A stretch of DNA of 22,867 bases from NCBI GenBank assembly GCA_905203475.1, contig CAJKWD010000017.1, positions 1 through 22,867 of the forward strand. The letters are read 5' to 3'. Position numbers and translations under genes: made by a program. How positions within the stretch are numbered: the first letter of the stretch is position 1; each line of letters begins with the position of its first letter. Below the pieces are notes generated by a model. The model was given only the letters and a program-made list of their open reading frames with translations, was not told the origin of the DNA and made no database searches. This document shows positions 1 to 6,697 of this stretch, piece after piece. The DNA is from an uncultured Acholeplasmataceae bacterium. Its GTDB lineage: Bacteria; Bacillota_I; Bacilli_A; RF39; UBA660.

Positions 1-60
1 CATACCACCCAAGGACTTATTTAATTTAAATAAGAGTGGTTTTTCATATTTTTTCATCAT
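1..60 (-). CDS. Start of a short peptide gene, probable RiPP precursor (partial)
   Basis: An ATG pair follows a good ribosome binding site (AGAGGTGA) that overlaps the stop codon of the PqqD-like gene, leaving only two bases between the genes. The first 20 codons are open to the window edge and begin M-M-K-K-Y-E-K-P-L-L-F-K-L-N. A Lys/Tyr/Glu/Pro leader-like N-terminus directly after a PqqD-like gene is a common arrangement for precursors of radical-SAM or other RiPP systems, so a precursor peptide is the most likely reading. The core region lies outside the window, so its class, length and modified residues cannot be seen. Either ATG (58-60 or 55-57) could be the start. It could instead be the N-terminus of an unrelated larger protein. 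Confidence 0.6.
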   Translation of the reverse strand, partial: MMKKYEKPLLFKLNKSLGGM

Positions 61-62
61 TA

Positions 63-323
63 TCACCTCTTATAGATAAGTATACCACAATCTGCAAACT
101 CTTGTACTATTTTTTTCATATCTTTGGCCACAAGATTGACATCAGCGTCATAGCTATTAACAATATATTCTATAATTTCTTGAAGTGTATGTTTTTGTTT
201 GCAAAACTGTAAAATATAATAACTAATTTCATTAATGTAATAATATTCGTCTTTCAAATCAATAATATATGTATCATTTTTTTTCATAAATACAATTTGC
301 GGATTTATTATATAATATATCAT
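63..323 (-). CDS. PqqD-like peptide chaperone / RiPP recognition element
   Basis: This 86-residue protein matches the PqqD family in length and layout: an N-terminal beta part, the Y-x-Y-I-N-E-I-S-x-x-I-L-Q-F-C stretch (around residues 28-41) equivalent to the PqqD 'L-N-e-t-a-x-x-I-L-x-l-C' core, then T-L-Q-E-I-I-E-Y-I and a C-terminal helix pair ending D-M-K-K-I-V-Q-E-F-A-D-C-G-I-L-I. Known PqqD-type domains bind the leader peptide of a RiPP precursor and present it to the modifying enzyme. The ATG has a strong GGAGG site that lies inside the preceding reading frame (ATGA overlap), so translation is probably coupled. It sits between a phosphotransferase gene and the presumed precursor, in one transcription unit. 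The partner modifying enzyme, often a radical SAM protein, would be to the left of the window or could be the phosphotransferase itself. Confidence 0.82.
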   Translation of the reverse strand: MIYYIINPQIVFMKKNDTYIIDLKDEYYYINEISYYILQFCKQKHTLQEIIEYIVNSYDADVNLVAKDMKKIVQEFADCGILIYKR

Positions 324-511
324 TTTGTTTCCTCCATATATATTCTCATAAACTCATTCAATATCAGAAATTCGCTATCGTTTAATTTTTCATCATTCAA
401 CCACTTATCTAAAATATCCTTCACTTTTTTTGCAATCCCCAAAAGTAATCCGTTTTCCGAATTCCACACTTCATAGTAACCTTTATTTTTAGCAGTTCTT
501 ATTTGAATACT
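320..511 (-). other. 63-codon open frame: likely frameshifted extension of the phosphotransferase, or a small gene without a normal start
   Basis: Between the phosphotransferase stop and the PqqD-like start, one frame stays open for 63 codons and has a protein-like composition (K-G-Y-Y-E-V-W-N-S-E-N-G-L-L-L near its start, then a charged helix ending F-M-R-I-Y-M-E-E-T-K). Its TGA overlaps the ATG of the PqqD-like gene. It has no ATG start in a sensible place; GTG at about codon 16 (before W-N-S-E) is possible but lacks a clear ribosome binding site. The same frame reads back into the upstream gene, where a run of nine A residues (517-525) precedes the stop. Removing one A would fuse the two into one protein of about 608 residues. 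No domain is recognised. Confidence 0.45.
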
Positions 512-512
512 T

Positions 513-2144
513 TTAATTTTTTTTTGATTCCACTGTACCTAAATCACCATCTATCGTAATTTCTTTTTCTTTTCTTAACTGGTTCAGTTTTTCTATTCCA
601 ATGTTTGTCACACATGGAATACCAAGTTCTCGTGTAATAATAGCAGTATGACATAAATAACCACCGATTGCAGTGACTACTCCCTTTGATTTCATAATAT
701 AGGGAGTCCAATCAGGATCAGTTAAATAGGTTAATAGAATTTTATCTTCTTCAAAATTTTGTACATCATCTAAAGATTCCAAAAAACATATTTCTCCACT
801 TACAATACCACTACTTACACCATATCCATCCATCTTTGAGGGATTTAATTTAATTTTAGAAGTGACAGGTCGGTACTGTAACATAACGATCTTATTATCT
901 ATTACACACCATTCAAAATCAGCAACCTTTTCTAAAGTGTTTTGTAGTTCGATGAAATAATTCTTGATTTTTTTATCATCATCTCCATTCAAATGAAATG
1001 GTGTGGCTTCTCCACTTACTAATTTCTCGCCGTTTCCTAAAACCATTTCATAAACACCGTCGTTTAAATTATGACCTAGCCAAACACCTGAATATTGTGG
1101 CTCTACAAATTCTTCTATAATTACTGCCATTTTAGGTAGTTGTGCTTTTTTTCGTTGTATATAGGATTGAACCCTATCTGAATTTACTGAATCTTTCACT
1201 TTATCATAATATTTTTTTAAGTCTTTATGATTGACATCTAAATATGATGAAAACATTCCGGCAAAAGAATTTTCTCTTCCATCTTCTACATCGGCAGAAC
1301 TGCGTACAGAATATTTAATATTAGAAGGAAGATTATAAATAAAATCCGTTGGAAATTCATGATTAATTGGTATTACATAAGTCTTAGGTATGGAACTATA
1401 AATATTTAAAATAGCAAGGCCGTAGCCTTTCCCTCCAATCATAGGAACCAATTGCTTTTGAATTCCCGCTAAATAGTATTTACTAACTAAATCAATATCT
1501 AATATTGATTCTGAAAAAAGATTATCTATTGCTAACAAATTAATTGCGTTATCTTTCACTTCCAATTTTTTAGATAGTAAATCAATTACTTCTTCTTCTA
1601 ATTGTTCTGAATGGCAAATTCCATCTAAGACTTCATTACAATAGATATACTGCAAATCCTGCCACTTTTTTAATACTAAATATTTTTTTATTAATTCATC
1701 ATCAAAATTTATATTTGATTTTTCAAATTGAAAACTCGTCAATACGGATGGATTTTCTTTATCAATCATCGCAACTGTTTCATTTCCATATTTTTCATAC
1801 ATTTCTTTACCAATTCGATCAGAAAAGCTAGATAATTCGTCTATCTGTTCAATGACTCCAAAATATACTTCAATTTCCAAATATTTTTTATATTTTTGTA
1901 TCGGGTCTTTTGAGTCACCAAATTTTTTAAATGCGTCATTGGATAAATTTCTTAGTTTTTCAAATAATTGATCAAGCTCTAAACTTGTCATTTTATCAAT
2001 GTGATTTAATATATCATTTACCATATTCATAAATTGATTGTCATAAATAGATTTCAATAAAATTCTTTTTTTCCAAGTATCAGTCGGAGCTGTACAAAAC
2101 TGTGATAGTTTATCTGAAAATTTTTTAAATTCAGAAATAGTCAC
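513..2144 (-). CDS. PEP-synthase-like phosphotransferase (ATP-grasp + phosphohistidine domain), unknown acceptor
   Basis: Numbering counts from the upstream GTG at 2153. Residues about 236-432 are a PPDK/PEP-synthase ATP-binding domain: G-G-K-G at 240, V-R-S-S-A-D-V-E-D-G around 283-292 with S-F-A-G after it, S-G-V near 355, G-N-G-E-K-L-V-S-G near 373, and D-F-E-W...L-Q-Y-R-P-V near 412-430. Residues 442-546 are the mobile phosphohistidine domain, with the carrier His at 502 in G-G-Y-L-C-H-T-A-I-I-T-R-E-L-G-I-P. The TIM-barrel that binds PEP/pyruvate in PpsA and PPDK is missing; instead there is a helical N-terminus of about 230 residues I do not recognise. This is closer in logic to rifampin phosphotransferase: ATP charges a His, which passes phosphate to some acceptor. 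Next to a PqqD-like gene and a short peptide gene, the peptide is a candidate acceptor (inference). The GTG at 2142-2144 is preferred because the site AGAAGGTGAG sits before it; the upstream GTG lies inside that site. See the A9 tract near the 3' end. Confidence 0.85.
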   Translation of the reverse strand: MTISEFKKFSDKLSQFCTAPTDTWKKRILLKSIYDNQFMNMVNDILNHIDKMTSLELDQLFEKLRNLSNDAFKKFGDSKDPIQKYKKYLEIEVYFGVIEQIDELSSFSDRIGKEMYEKYGNETVAMIDKENPSVLTSFQFEKSNINFDDELIKKYLVLKKWQDLQYIYCNEVLDGICHSEQLEEEVIDLLSKKLEVKDNAINLLAIDNLFSESILDIDLVSKYYLAGIQKQLVPMIGGKGYGLAILNIYSSIPKTYVIPINHEFPTDFIYNLPSNIKYSVRSSADVEDGRENSFAGMFSSYLDVNHKDLKKYYDKVKDSVNSDRVQSYIQRKKAQLPKMAVIIEEFVEPQYSGVWLGHNLNDGVYEMVLGNGEKLVSGEATPFHLNGDDDKKIKNYFIELQNTLEKVADFEWCVIDNKIVMLQYRPVTSKIKLNPSKMDGYGVSSGIVSGEICFLESLDDVQNFEEDKILLTYLTDPDWTPYIMKSKGVVTAIGGYLCHTAIITRELGIPCVTNIGIEKLNQLRKEKEITIDGDLGTVESKKN

Positions 2145-2166
2145 ATTACTCACCTTCTTTACTGAA

Positions 2167-2195
2167 AGTATAACATATTGTTTCCTCTTTCACAA
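2167..2195 (-). promoter_or_regulatory. SigA-type promoter of the phosphotransferase/PqqD operon
   Basis: Minus strand: TTGTGA at 2190-2195, a 17-base spacer, and TATACT at 2167-2172 preceded by an extended TGT. Transcription would begin near 2160, giving a leader of roughly 16 bases to the preferred GTG start. It lies just after the gapA terminator, so the accessory operon is its own unit. Confidence 0.7.
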
Positions 2196-2206
2196 GTATT
2201 TATATA

Positions 2207-2233
2207 TCAAAAAACAATGCTTATAGCATTGTT
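2207..2233 (-). terminator. Rho-independent terminator of gapA
   Basis: Perfect 8-bp stem, AACAATGC (2213-2220) with GCATTGTT (2226-2233), followed on the minus strand by six T. The loop contains the gapA stop codon, so one stem arm is coding sequence. Confidence 0.88.
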
Positions 2234-3228
2234 CCTAATAATTTAGCTGTTCTAACCATTTGGGTAGAATAACTCATTTCGTTGTCATACCAAGCAACTA
2301 CTTTTACCATTTGTTTTCCATCTACTTCAATTAATGTAGTACAAAGTCCATCTACTAAACTTCCATAGTGTGAACCAATAATATCACTTGATACGATTGG
2401 GTCCATTGTGAATCCTAATGTTTCATTTGTTGCACTCTTTAATGCATTATTAACTTCTTCTACAGTTACATTTCTTTTTAATTCTACTGTAAGATCGACA
2501 ACAGATCCATCTGTTACTGGTACACGGAATGCCATTCCATCTAATTTACCAAGTAAGTTTGGAAGTACTTTGCCAACAGCTACTGCAGCTCCAGTACTAG
2601 CTGGAATAATATTCGCAGCTCCTGCTCTACCACGACGCGCTTTAATACCTTTTTTATGAGCGACATCTAAGATAGTTTGATCGTTGGTGTAAGCATGAAC
2701 AGTTGTCATAAATCCTTTTTCAATACCAAATACTTCATCTAATACTTTGGCAACAGGTGCTAGACAGTTTGTTGTACAGCTTGCTGCACTGATGATTTCT
2801 TCACTACCATCTAATGTATCACTATTTACATTGTATACAATTGTTTTCATATCTCCTTTACCTGGAGCAGAGATAATTACTTTTTTAGCTCCAGCTTCGA
2901 TATGCTTATGAGCATCTTCGTATTTTACAAATTTACCTGTACATTCAAATACTTCATCAATTCCTAATTCTCTCCATGGTAAATTAGAAGGATCTAATTC
3001 TTTACAAATCTTTATTTTATGATCTCCTACTTGAATGTAATCTTCTCCATATGTAATTTCATTAATACGATAATTTTTATGAGACGTATCATATTTTAAA
3101 AGATATGCAAGTTGTTCTGGTTCTGTAATATCATTGATTGCGACTACTTCAAAATTTGCATCATCTTCCATTAAACGAAATACTAATCTTCCTATTCTTC
3201 CAAATCCATTAATTGCTACTTTAATCAT
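2221..3228 (-). CDS. gapA: Glyceraldehyde-3-phosphate dehydrogenase, type I (glycolytic)
   Basis: Cytosolic enzyme that oxidises glyceraldehyde 3-phosphate to 1,3-bisphosphoglycerate with NAD+. At 335 residues it has the family's normal full length. The Rossmann motif N-G-F-G-R-I-G is at 7-13, Asp33 in I-N-D-I-T fits NAD rather than NADP use, the catalytic Cys is at 151 in A-S-C-T-T-N-C, and the activating His is at 178 in H-A-Y-T. The ATG has a ribosome binding site (AAGGAAG). It starts one base after the stop of a truncated GAPDH paralogue and is third in an operon after a nucleoside kinase. The terminator overlaps its 3' end. Identification is secure. Confidence 0.98.
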   Translation of the reverse strand: MIKVAINGFGRIGRLVFRLMEDDANFEVVAINDITEPEQLAYLLKYDTSHKNYRINEITYGEDYIQVGDHKIKICKELDPSNLPWRELGIDEVFECTGKFVKYEDAHKHIEAGAKKVIISAPGKGDMKTIVYNVNSDTLDGSEEIISAASCTTNCLAPVAKVLDEVFGIEKGFMTTVHAYTNDQTILDVAHKKGIKARRGRAGAANIIPASTGAAVAVGKVLPNLLGKLDGMAFRVPVTDGSVVDLTVELKRNVTVEEVNNALKSATNETLGFTMDPIVSSDIIGSHYGSLVDGLCTTLIEVDGKQMVKVVAWYDNEMSYSTQMVRTAKLLGTML

Positions 3229-3229
3229 T

Positions 3230-3562
3230 TTATCTTCCTTTCTTTCTATAACATTTAATTTTTTGTTCTGTTTCTACCATAACTACGTGTTTTCCCCCTG
3301 CTTTGATATGTTTCTTGATATTTAGTTGATTATTTGTTGTATCTACAACACAGTCTATATCTAATGCTTTCCAAGGTAAATTAGAAATATCTGGTTCGTA
3401 AAATACATAAATACCTGGATAATTTAATGAACAAAAACGATAGAAGTTTTCTTTATCACCTATGAAATTAATAGCTCTTAATTGATATCCTTCAGCGCCT
3501 TGTAATTGTTCAAAAATATCATTTCCCATTTCACCAAATCCATTGATTGCTACTTTAATCAC
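3230..3562 (-). CDS. Stand-alone half-GAPDH: degenerate NAD-binding domain only
   Basis: A 110-residue protein starting at GTG 3560-3562, which overlaps the stop of the nucleoside kinase as GTGA. It begins V-I-K-V-A-I-N-G-F-G-E-M-G, matching the N-terminus of the gapA product next door, and shares S-N-L-P-W-K-A-L-D-I-D with that protein's S-N-L-P-W-R-E-L-G-I-D, then H-I-K-A-G-G-K-H-V-V. About 30 residues in the middle of the NAD domain are absent relative to gapA, and the whole catalytic domain with Cys and His is absent, so it cannot be a dehydrogenase. No remnant follows, because gapA begins one base later. The intact frame and tight coupling argue against random decay. Possible roles are NAD sensing or binding to GapA or the kinase (inference). 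A recent pseudogene remains possible. Confidence 0.75.
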   Translation of the reverse strand: MIKVAINGFGEMGNDIFEQLQGAEGYQLRAINFIGDKENFYRFCSLNYPGIYVFYEPDISNLPWKALDIDCVVDTTNNQLNIKKHIKAGGKHVVMVETEQKIKCYRKKGR

Positions 3563-5235
3563 GATAAAAGATTGTTTCCTCCAAAGCAACTATTACCGAT
3601 AAATTCACGAAGTACACTATCTTTTGGTACTTCTTCTGATGGGATTGGTAAGAAATTTCTTAAGAAATTAATCAAACGCAATGCTTCTGGGTATACTGGA
3701 TCATTTTCTTTGACACTAAATAATAATGGTTCAGCATATGTCTTTAAGACTCCTAATTCGTATAGTAAAGCAGAGTTAATAATTTTATCGACATCTTCTT
3801 GATATGGGAAGATGTTTTTTTCTTCTCCTGCACGAATTTTAGACCACATAGCAAGTGTATCAGAAGCTGAATATCCACGATATTTATTATCACGAATAAT
3901 TCTTCTTAATTTTCTTGTATCACTGGTATGGATACGATTGTGATTATCGATATTAAGCTGAGTCAAAGGACTCATATAAATACGATATTTACGTTTTCTT
4001 TCAATGCTCATTGTAAGCTTATCATTTAAAGCATGTAATCCTTCTATTACGATCATATCATCTTCTCCAAGTTGTAACCACTTCTTTTTAAATTCTCTTT
4101 TTCCAGTAATGAAATTAAATTCTGGTAATAATACTTTATCACCATCTAGTAATCTCATTAAATGTTTGTTAAATAATTCTAAATCAATGGCACGAATACT
4201 TTCAAAGTCAGGTTTTCCCTCTTTATCAAGTGGTGTCTTATCACGATCAATGTAATAATCATCAATTGATATTTGATGTGTTTTAATCCCTTTACTTTGT
4301 AAATAGATTTGTAATTTTTTACTAGTTGTCGTTTTTCCACTAGAAGAAGGACCAGCTAATAAAATTAATCGAATATTATTTTTCTTGTTATAGATTTCTT
4401 CAGCAATATTCGATAATTGTCCATCGTAATATGCTTCTGCAACACGAATTAAATCTCCATAACGACCTGTAGATACTTGTTCATTTAAATCAGCTGCATT
4501 ATTGATACCTAGTGTTCTACCCCAATTGGTATAATCTAGGAAAGCATCAAATAATTTTGGATGGTGTCTATAATCCAATGTACATTCTGGATTATAAATA
4601 TCAGGGTAACTCAATACAAATCCATTTCCCTTAATATACGTTAATTTAAAATCATCTAACACTTTTGTGCTATAAACTAGATCACCATAGAAATAATCAT
4701 ATAGATCATCTAATCGATACAGATTAATATAAGTATTACTAATATATTTTAAAACATGAACTTTATCCATTTTCTTTTTTGCTTTAAAATACTTAATCGC
4801 ATCGATGCGAGAAACACTGACTTTCGTAAAGATTAAATTCTCATCGACAATCTTTTGCATTTCTGACGTAAGTTTTTTAATAAGTGGCTTATCTAATGAT
4901 GCCCCGTGTAATTCACAATACACACCTTTATCGATAGAATGTTCTACCACAATATCAGCATCACGTCCAAACAGTCTTTTAACTGCTAAAATAAGAACAA
5001 ATTGCAAACTACGTCCATATATTTCATTTCCAACATCACTCGAACGATCATAAAAGTCGATATCACATTTTTTGGTTACTTTTTCAGCAAGTGGTGTAAT
5101 ATCATTGTCTACTTTTGCAACTAAAATCGGATAATTATAGTACTTCTTAAAACTATCACTAATTTCTAAAAGAGATGAATCTTCTAAAAATTCTTTGGTT
5201 TCAATATTCCTATAGTTTACTTTTATCATTCTCAT
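3559..5235 (-). CDS. Nucleoside (uridine-type) kinase with threonyl-tRNA-synthetase-like N-terminal region
   Basis: This 558-residue protein has the two-part layout of the long Firmicutes nucleoside kinases. The N-terminal part (about 1-270) resembles the TGS/second additional domain of ThrRS, with H-x-x-x-x-x-x-x-Y-C-E-L-H around 99-110. The C-terminal part (about 285-500) is a phosphoribulokinase/uridine kinase P-loop domain with G-P-S-S-S-G-K-T-T at 295-303 and I-D-D-Y-Y near 324-328. It probably phosphorylates uridine, cytidine or a related nucleoside with ATP or GTP; the exact substrate cannot be read from sequence. The first ATG is chosen because AGAGGGAAAG sits seven bases upstream. 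It leads an operon with the half-GAPDH and gapA, and its 3' end overlaps the former by four bases. Confidence 0.85.
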   Translation of the reverse strand: MRMIKVNYRNIETKEFLEDSSLLEISDSFKKYYNYPILVAKVDNDITPLAEKVTKKCDIDFYDRSSDVGNEIYGRSLQFVLILAVKRLFGRDADIVVEHSIDKGVYCELHGASLDKPLIKKLTSEMQKIVDENLIFTKVSVSRIDAIKYFKAKKKMDKVHVLKYISNTYINLYRLDDLYDYFYGDLVYSTKVLDDFKLTYIKGNGFVLSYPDIYNPECTLDYRHHPKLFDAFLDYTNWGRTLGINNAADLNEQVSTGRYGDLIRVAEAYYDGQLSNIAEEIYNKKNNIRLILLAGPSSSGKTTTSKKLQIYLQSKGIKTHQISIDDYYIDRDKTPLDKEGKPDFESIRAIDLELFNKHLMRLLDGDKVLLPEFNFITGKREFKKKWLQLGEDDMIVIEGLHALNDKLTMSIERKRKYRIYMSPLTQLNIDNHNRIHTSDTRKLRRIIRDNKYRGYSASDTLAMWSKIRAGEEKNIFPYQEDVDKIINSALLYELGVLKTYAEPLLFSVKENDPVYPEALRLINFLRNFLPIPSEEVPKDSVLREFIGNSCFGGNNLLS

Positions 5236-5353
5236 AATCTTTCCCTCTTATTCTCTATACATTATCATTTTATCAAAAAACATTCATTTTGTCACACTCT
5301 TCTGTGTATAAGTTCATTTATTTTGGACTATATATAAATGAAAGGGTGATATT

Positions 5354-5920
5354 TTGTTAATACCAACAGTCATAGAAAAAAGTAGTAATGGAGAAAGAGC
5401 TTATGATATTTATTCTAGATTATTAAAAGATCGTATTATTATTTTAAGTGGAGAAATTACAGATGCTAGTGCGAATATTGTAGTTGGAGAATTACTCTAC
5501 CTAGATAGTTTAAATCATGATGATATTAGTTTATATATTAATTCTCCTGGGGGAAGTATTACCGCAGGAATGGCAATTTATGATACAATGAACTTTATTA
5601 AAAGTGATGTATCGACCATATGTGTTGGTATGGCTGCTAGTATGGGAGCATTTTTACTTTCTAGTGGTACTAAGAAGAAAAGATGCTGTCTACCAAATAG
5701 TGAAGTTATGATTCACCAACCATTAGGAGGAGCTGAAGGACAGGCAACTGAGATTAAAATTGTTGCTGAAAGAATTTTAAAATTAAAGGATAAGTTAAAT
5801 AAAATCTTATCTAAGAATACTGGTCAAAAGTTAGAAAAAGTAGAACAAGATACTGAAAGAGATCATTTCTTAAGTGCCAAAGAAGCACTTGATTATGGCA
5901 TTGTTGATAAAATTTTGTAA
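5354..5920 (+). CDS. clpP: ATP-dependent Clp protease, proteolytic subunit
   Basis: Serine protease that forms tetradecameric barrels with ClpX or ClpC ATPases to degrade misfolded and regulatory proteins. At 188 residues it is near the usual 190-200. The catalytic triad is visible: Ser96 in G-M-A-A-S-M-G, His121 in M-I-H-Q-P-L-G-G, Asp170 in T-E-R-D-H-F-L-S-A. The N-S-P-G-G-S oxyanion segment is at 63-68. The start is TTG at 5354, placed correctly behind AAAGGGTGA; no ATG lies nearby. The gene diverges from the nucleoside kinase across about 118 bases. I find no CtsR box (GGTCAAA repeats) upstream, so classical CtsR control is not supported. Confidence 0.97.
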   Translation: MLIPTVIEKSSNGERAYDIYSRLLKDRIIILSGEITDASANIVVGELLYLDSLNHDDISLYINSPGGSITAGMAIYDTMNFIKSDVSTICVGMAASMGAFLLSSGTKKKRCCLPNSEVMIHQPLGGAEGQATEIKIVAERILKLKDKLNKILSKNTGQKLEKVEQDTERDHFLSAKEALDYGIVDKIL

Positions 5921-5942
5921 ATTTTCATTTCTATGATATATT
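5915..5942 (+). promoter_or_regulatory. Possible promoter of the 98-residue membrane protein gene
   Basis: TTGTAA (5915-5920), a 16-base spacer, and TATATT (5937-5942) with an upstream TGA extended element. The -35 overlaps the clpP stop codon. The region is so AT-rich that chance matches are likely; no terminator separates clpP from the next gene, so read-through is also possible. Confidence 0.35.
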
Positions 5943-5964
5943 AATAATATAGGAGTGATCATAT

Positions 5965-6261
5965 ATGATGCCAAGAAAAGTATCTTCTAAAGTTCCAATT
6001 GTGTTTGTAACCATTGTAGTTATACTATTTATTTATGCAATATGGTTCCCAGGTGGTGCAGTTAGAAGAGAATTATTATTTTCACATCCAAAAGAAGCAT
6101 TACTTTCTAAGGTAAAAGATTTGGGTGGTGGTAGATATAAATTAGATCCTGCCCCAGACTGTCCAGAAAATACTTGTACTTATTATTTATGTACAAGAGA
6201 ACCTTATTTAAAATTTGTAAAATGTAGTGCCGATCCAAATCCAAGTGATTTAACTGAATAA
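5965..6261 (+). CDS. Small single-pass membrane protein with four cysteines, unknown function
   Basis: 98 residues behind a good AGGAGTGAT site; two adjacent ATGs, either usable. A basic N-terminus (M-M-P-R-K-V-S-S-K) is followed by a hydrophobic helix at about 10-28 (V-P-I-V-F-V-T-I-V-V-I-L-F-I-Y-A-I-W) and then a soluble domain of about 70 residues. That domain has Cys at about 65, 70, 76 and 87 (P-D-C-P-E-N-T-C-T-Y-Y-L-C-T and F-V-K-C-S-A-D-P), which suggests two disulfides in an extracytoplasmic domain or a small metal site. The helix could also be an uncleaved signal anchor. I do not recognise a family. It follows clpP in the same direction with a 44-base gap and ends at a strong terminator. 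Confidence 0.8.
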   Translation: MMPRKVSSKVPIVFVTIVVILFIYAIWFPGGAVRRELLFSHPKEALLSKVKDLGGGRYKLDPAPDCPENTCTYYLCTREPYLKFVKCSADPNPSDLTE

Positions 6262-6287
6262 AGAAGAGACTAGCTCTTCTTTTTTTG
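6261..6287. terminator. Terminator of the small membrane protein gene
   Basis: 8-bp stem, AAGAAGAG (6261-6268) with CTCTTCTT (6274-6281), then T to 6286 on the plus strand. The hairpin overlaps the end of the opposing 29-codon ORF and its stop codon lies in the loop, so it may serve both directions. Confidence 0.85.
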
Positions 6288-6359
6288 TTCTATTTGTTCC
6301 TCTACTTTTTTAAAATAAGGAACTCCCATATGATATTCTCTTTCTATTTTTTCTTTCAT
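6270..6359 (-). CDS. 29-residue charged peptide, unknown
   Basis: A short ORF too small for standard prediction: ATG at 6357-6359 behind GAGGTGAG, TAG at 6270-6272. It reads M-K-E-K-I-E-R-E-Y-H-M-G-V-P-Y-F-K-K then a Glu/Gln/Lys-rich helix ending K-K-K-S. The ribosome binding site starts three bases after the T-run of the SASP terminator, so expression would depend on terminator read-through or an unseen promoter. The strong ribosome binding site is the main support; it could be chance in AT-rich DNA. Confidence 0.45.
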   Translation of the reverse strand: MKEKIEREYHMGVPYFKKVEEQIEQKKKS

Positions 6360-6373
6360 CTTTCTCACCTCTT

Positions 6374-6395
6374 AAAAAAACGCACCTATGGTGCG
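6374..6395 (-). terminator. Terminator of the SASP gene
   Basis: 6-bp GC-rich stem, CGCACC (6381-6386) with GGTGCG (6390-6395) around a TAT loop, followed on the minus strand by seven T. Confidence 0.9.
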
Positions 6396-6405
6396 CTTTT
6401 AAAAA

Positions 6406-6618
6406 CTATTTTCCTTGGTAAGTAGATGTACTTCCTAGGTGTTGTTCACCCATTTGTACTAATCTCTTAGTGATTTCTCCACCAACTGAACCATTAGCAC
6501 GTGAAGTAGCATCTGGACCTAAATTAACACCTAATTCATTAGCAATTTCGTATTTCATTTGTTCAATTGCTTGTTTAGCTCCAGGAACAACTAATTTATT
6601 TGTTGTACTGTTTTTCAT
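6406..6618 (-). CDS. Alpha/beta-type small acid-soluble spore protein
   Basis: A 70-residue DNA-binding protein that coats and protects DNA in dormant spores and is degraded on germination. It carries the family signatures N-K-L-V-V-P-G-A at 7-14, Y-E-I-A-N-E-L-G-V-N-L-G-P-D at 23-36 (containing the germination protease cleavage site after Glu24) and the C-terminal N-G-S-V-G-G-E-I-T-K-R-L-V at 42-54. Length and motif spacing match the family well. The ATG has a strong GGAGGTGA site. Upstream is a sigma-G-type promoter and downstream a strong terminator, so it is transcribed alone, in the forespore. The presence of this gene implies that the organism sporulates or has recently done so. Confidence 0.97.
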   Translation of the reverse strand: MKNSTTNKLVVPGAKQAIEQMKYEIANELGVNLGPDATSRANGSVGGEITKRLVQMGEQHLGSTSTYQGK

Positions 6619-6643
6619 ATCAGTTTCACCTCCTGTACACTAA

Positions 6644-6672
6644 TAGAATGTGTACATTTTGAGGTTTCATAC
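6644..6672 (-). promoter_or_regulatory. Sigma-G-type forespore promoter of the SASP gene
   Basis: Minus strand: GTATG (6668-6672) fits the sigma-G -35 GHATR, then 17 bases, then CATTCTA (6644-6650), which fits the -10 CATNHTA. The match sits about 25 bases before the SASP start codon. No SigA-like promoter is seen there. Confidence 0.7.
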
Positions 6673-6697
6673 AAAAAATGTTATGGTAATTTTTGGC

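Noticed and set aside
5236..5353. CtsR operator before clpP
   Set aside because: No GGTCAAA-type repeat is present in the intergenic region.
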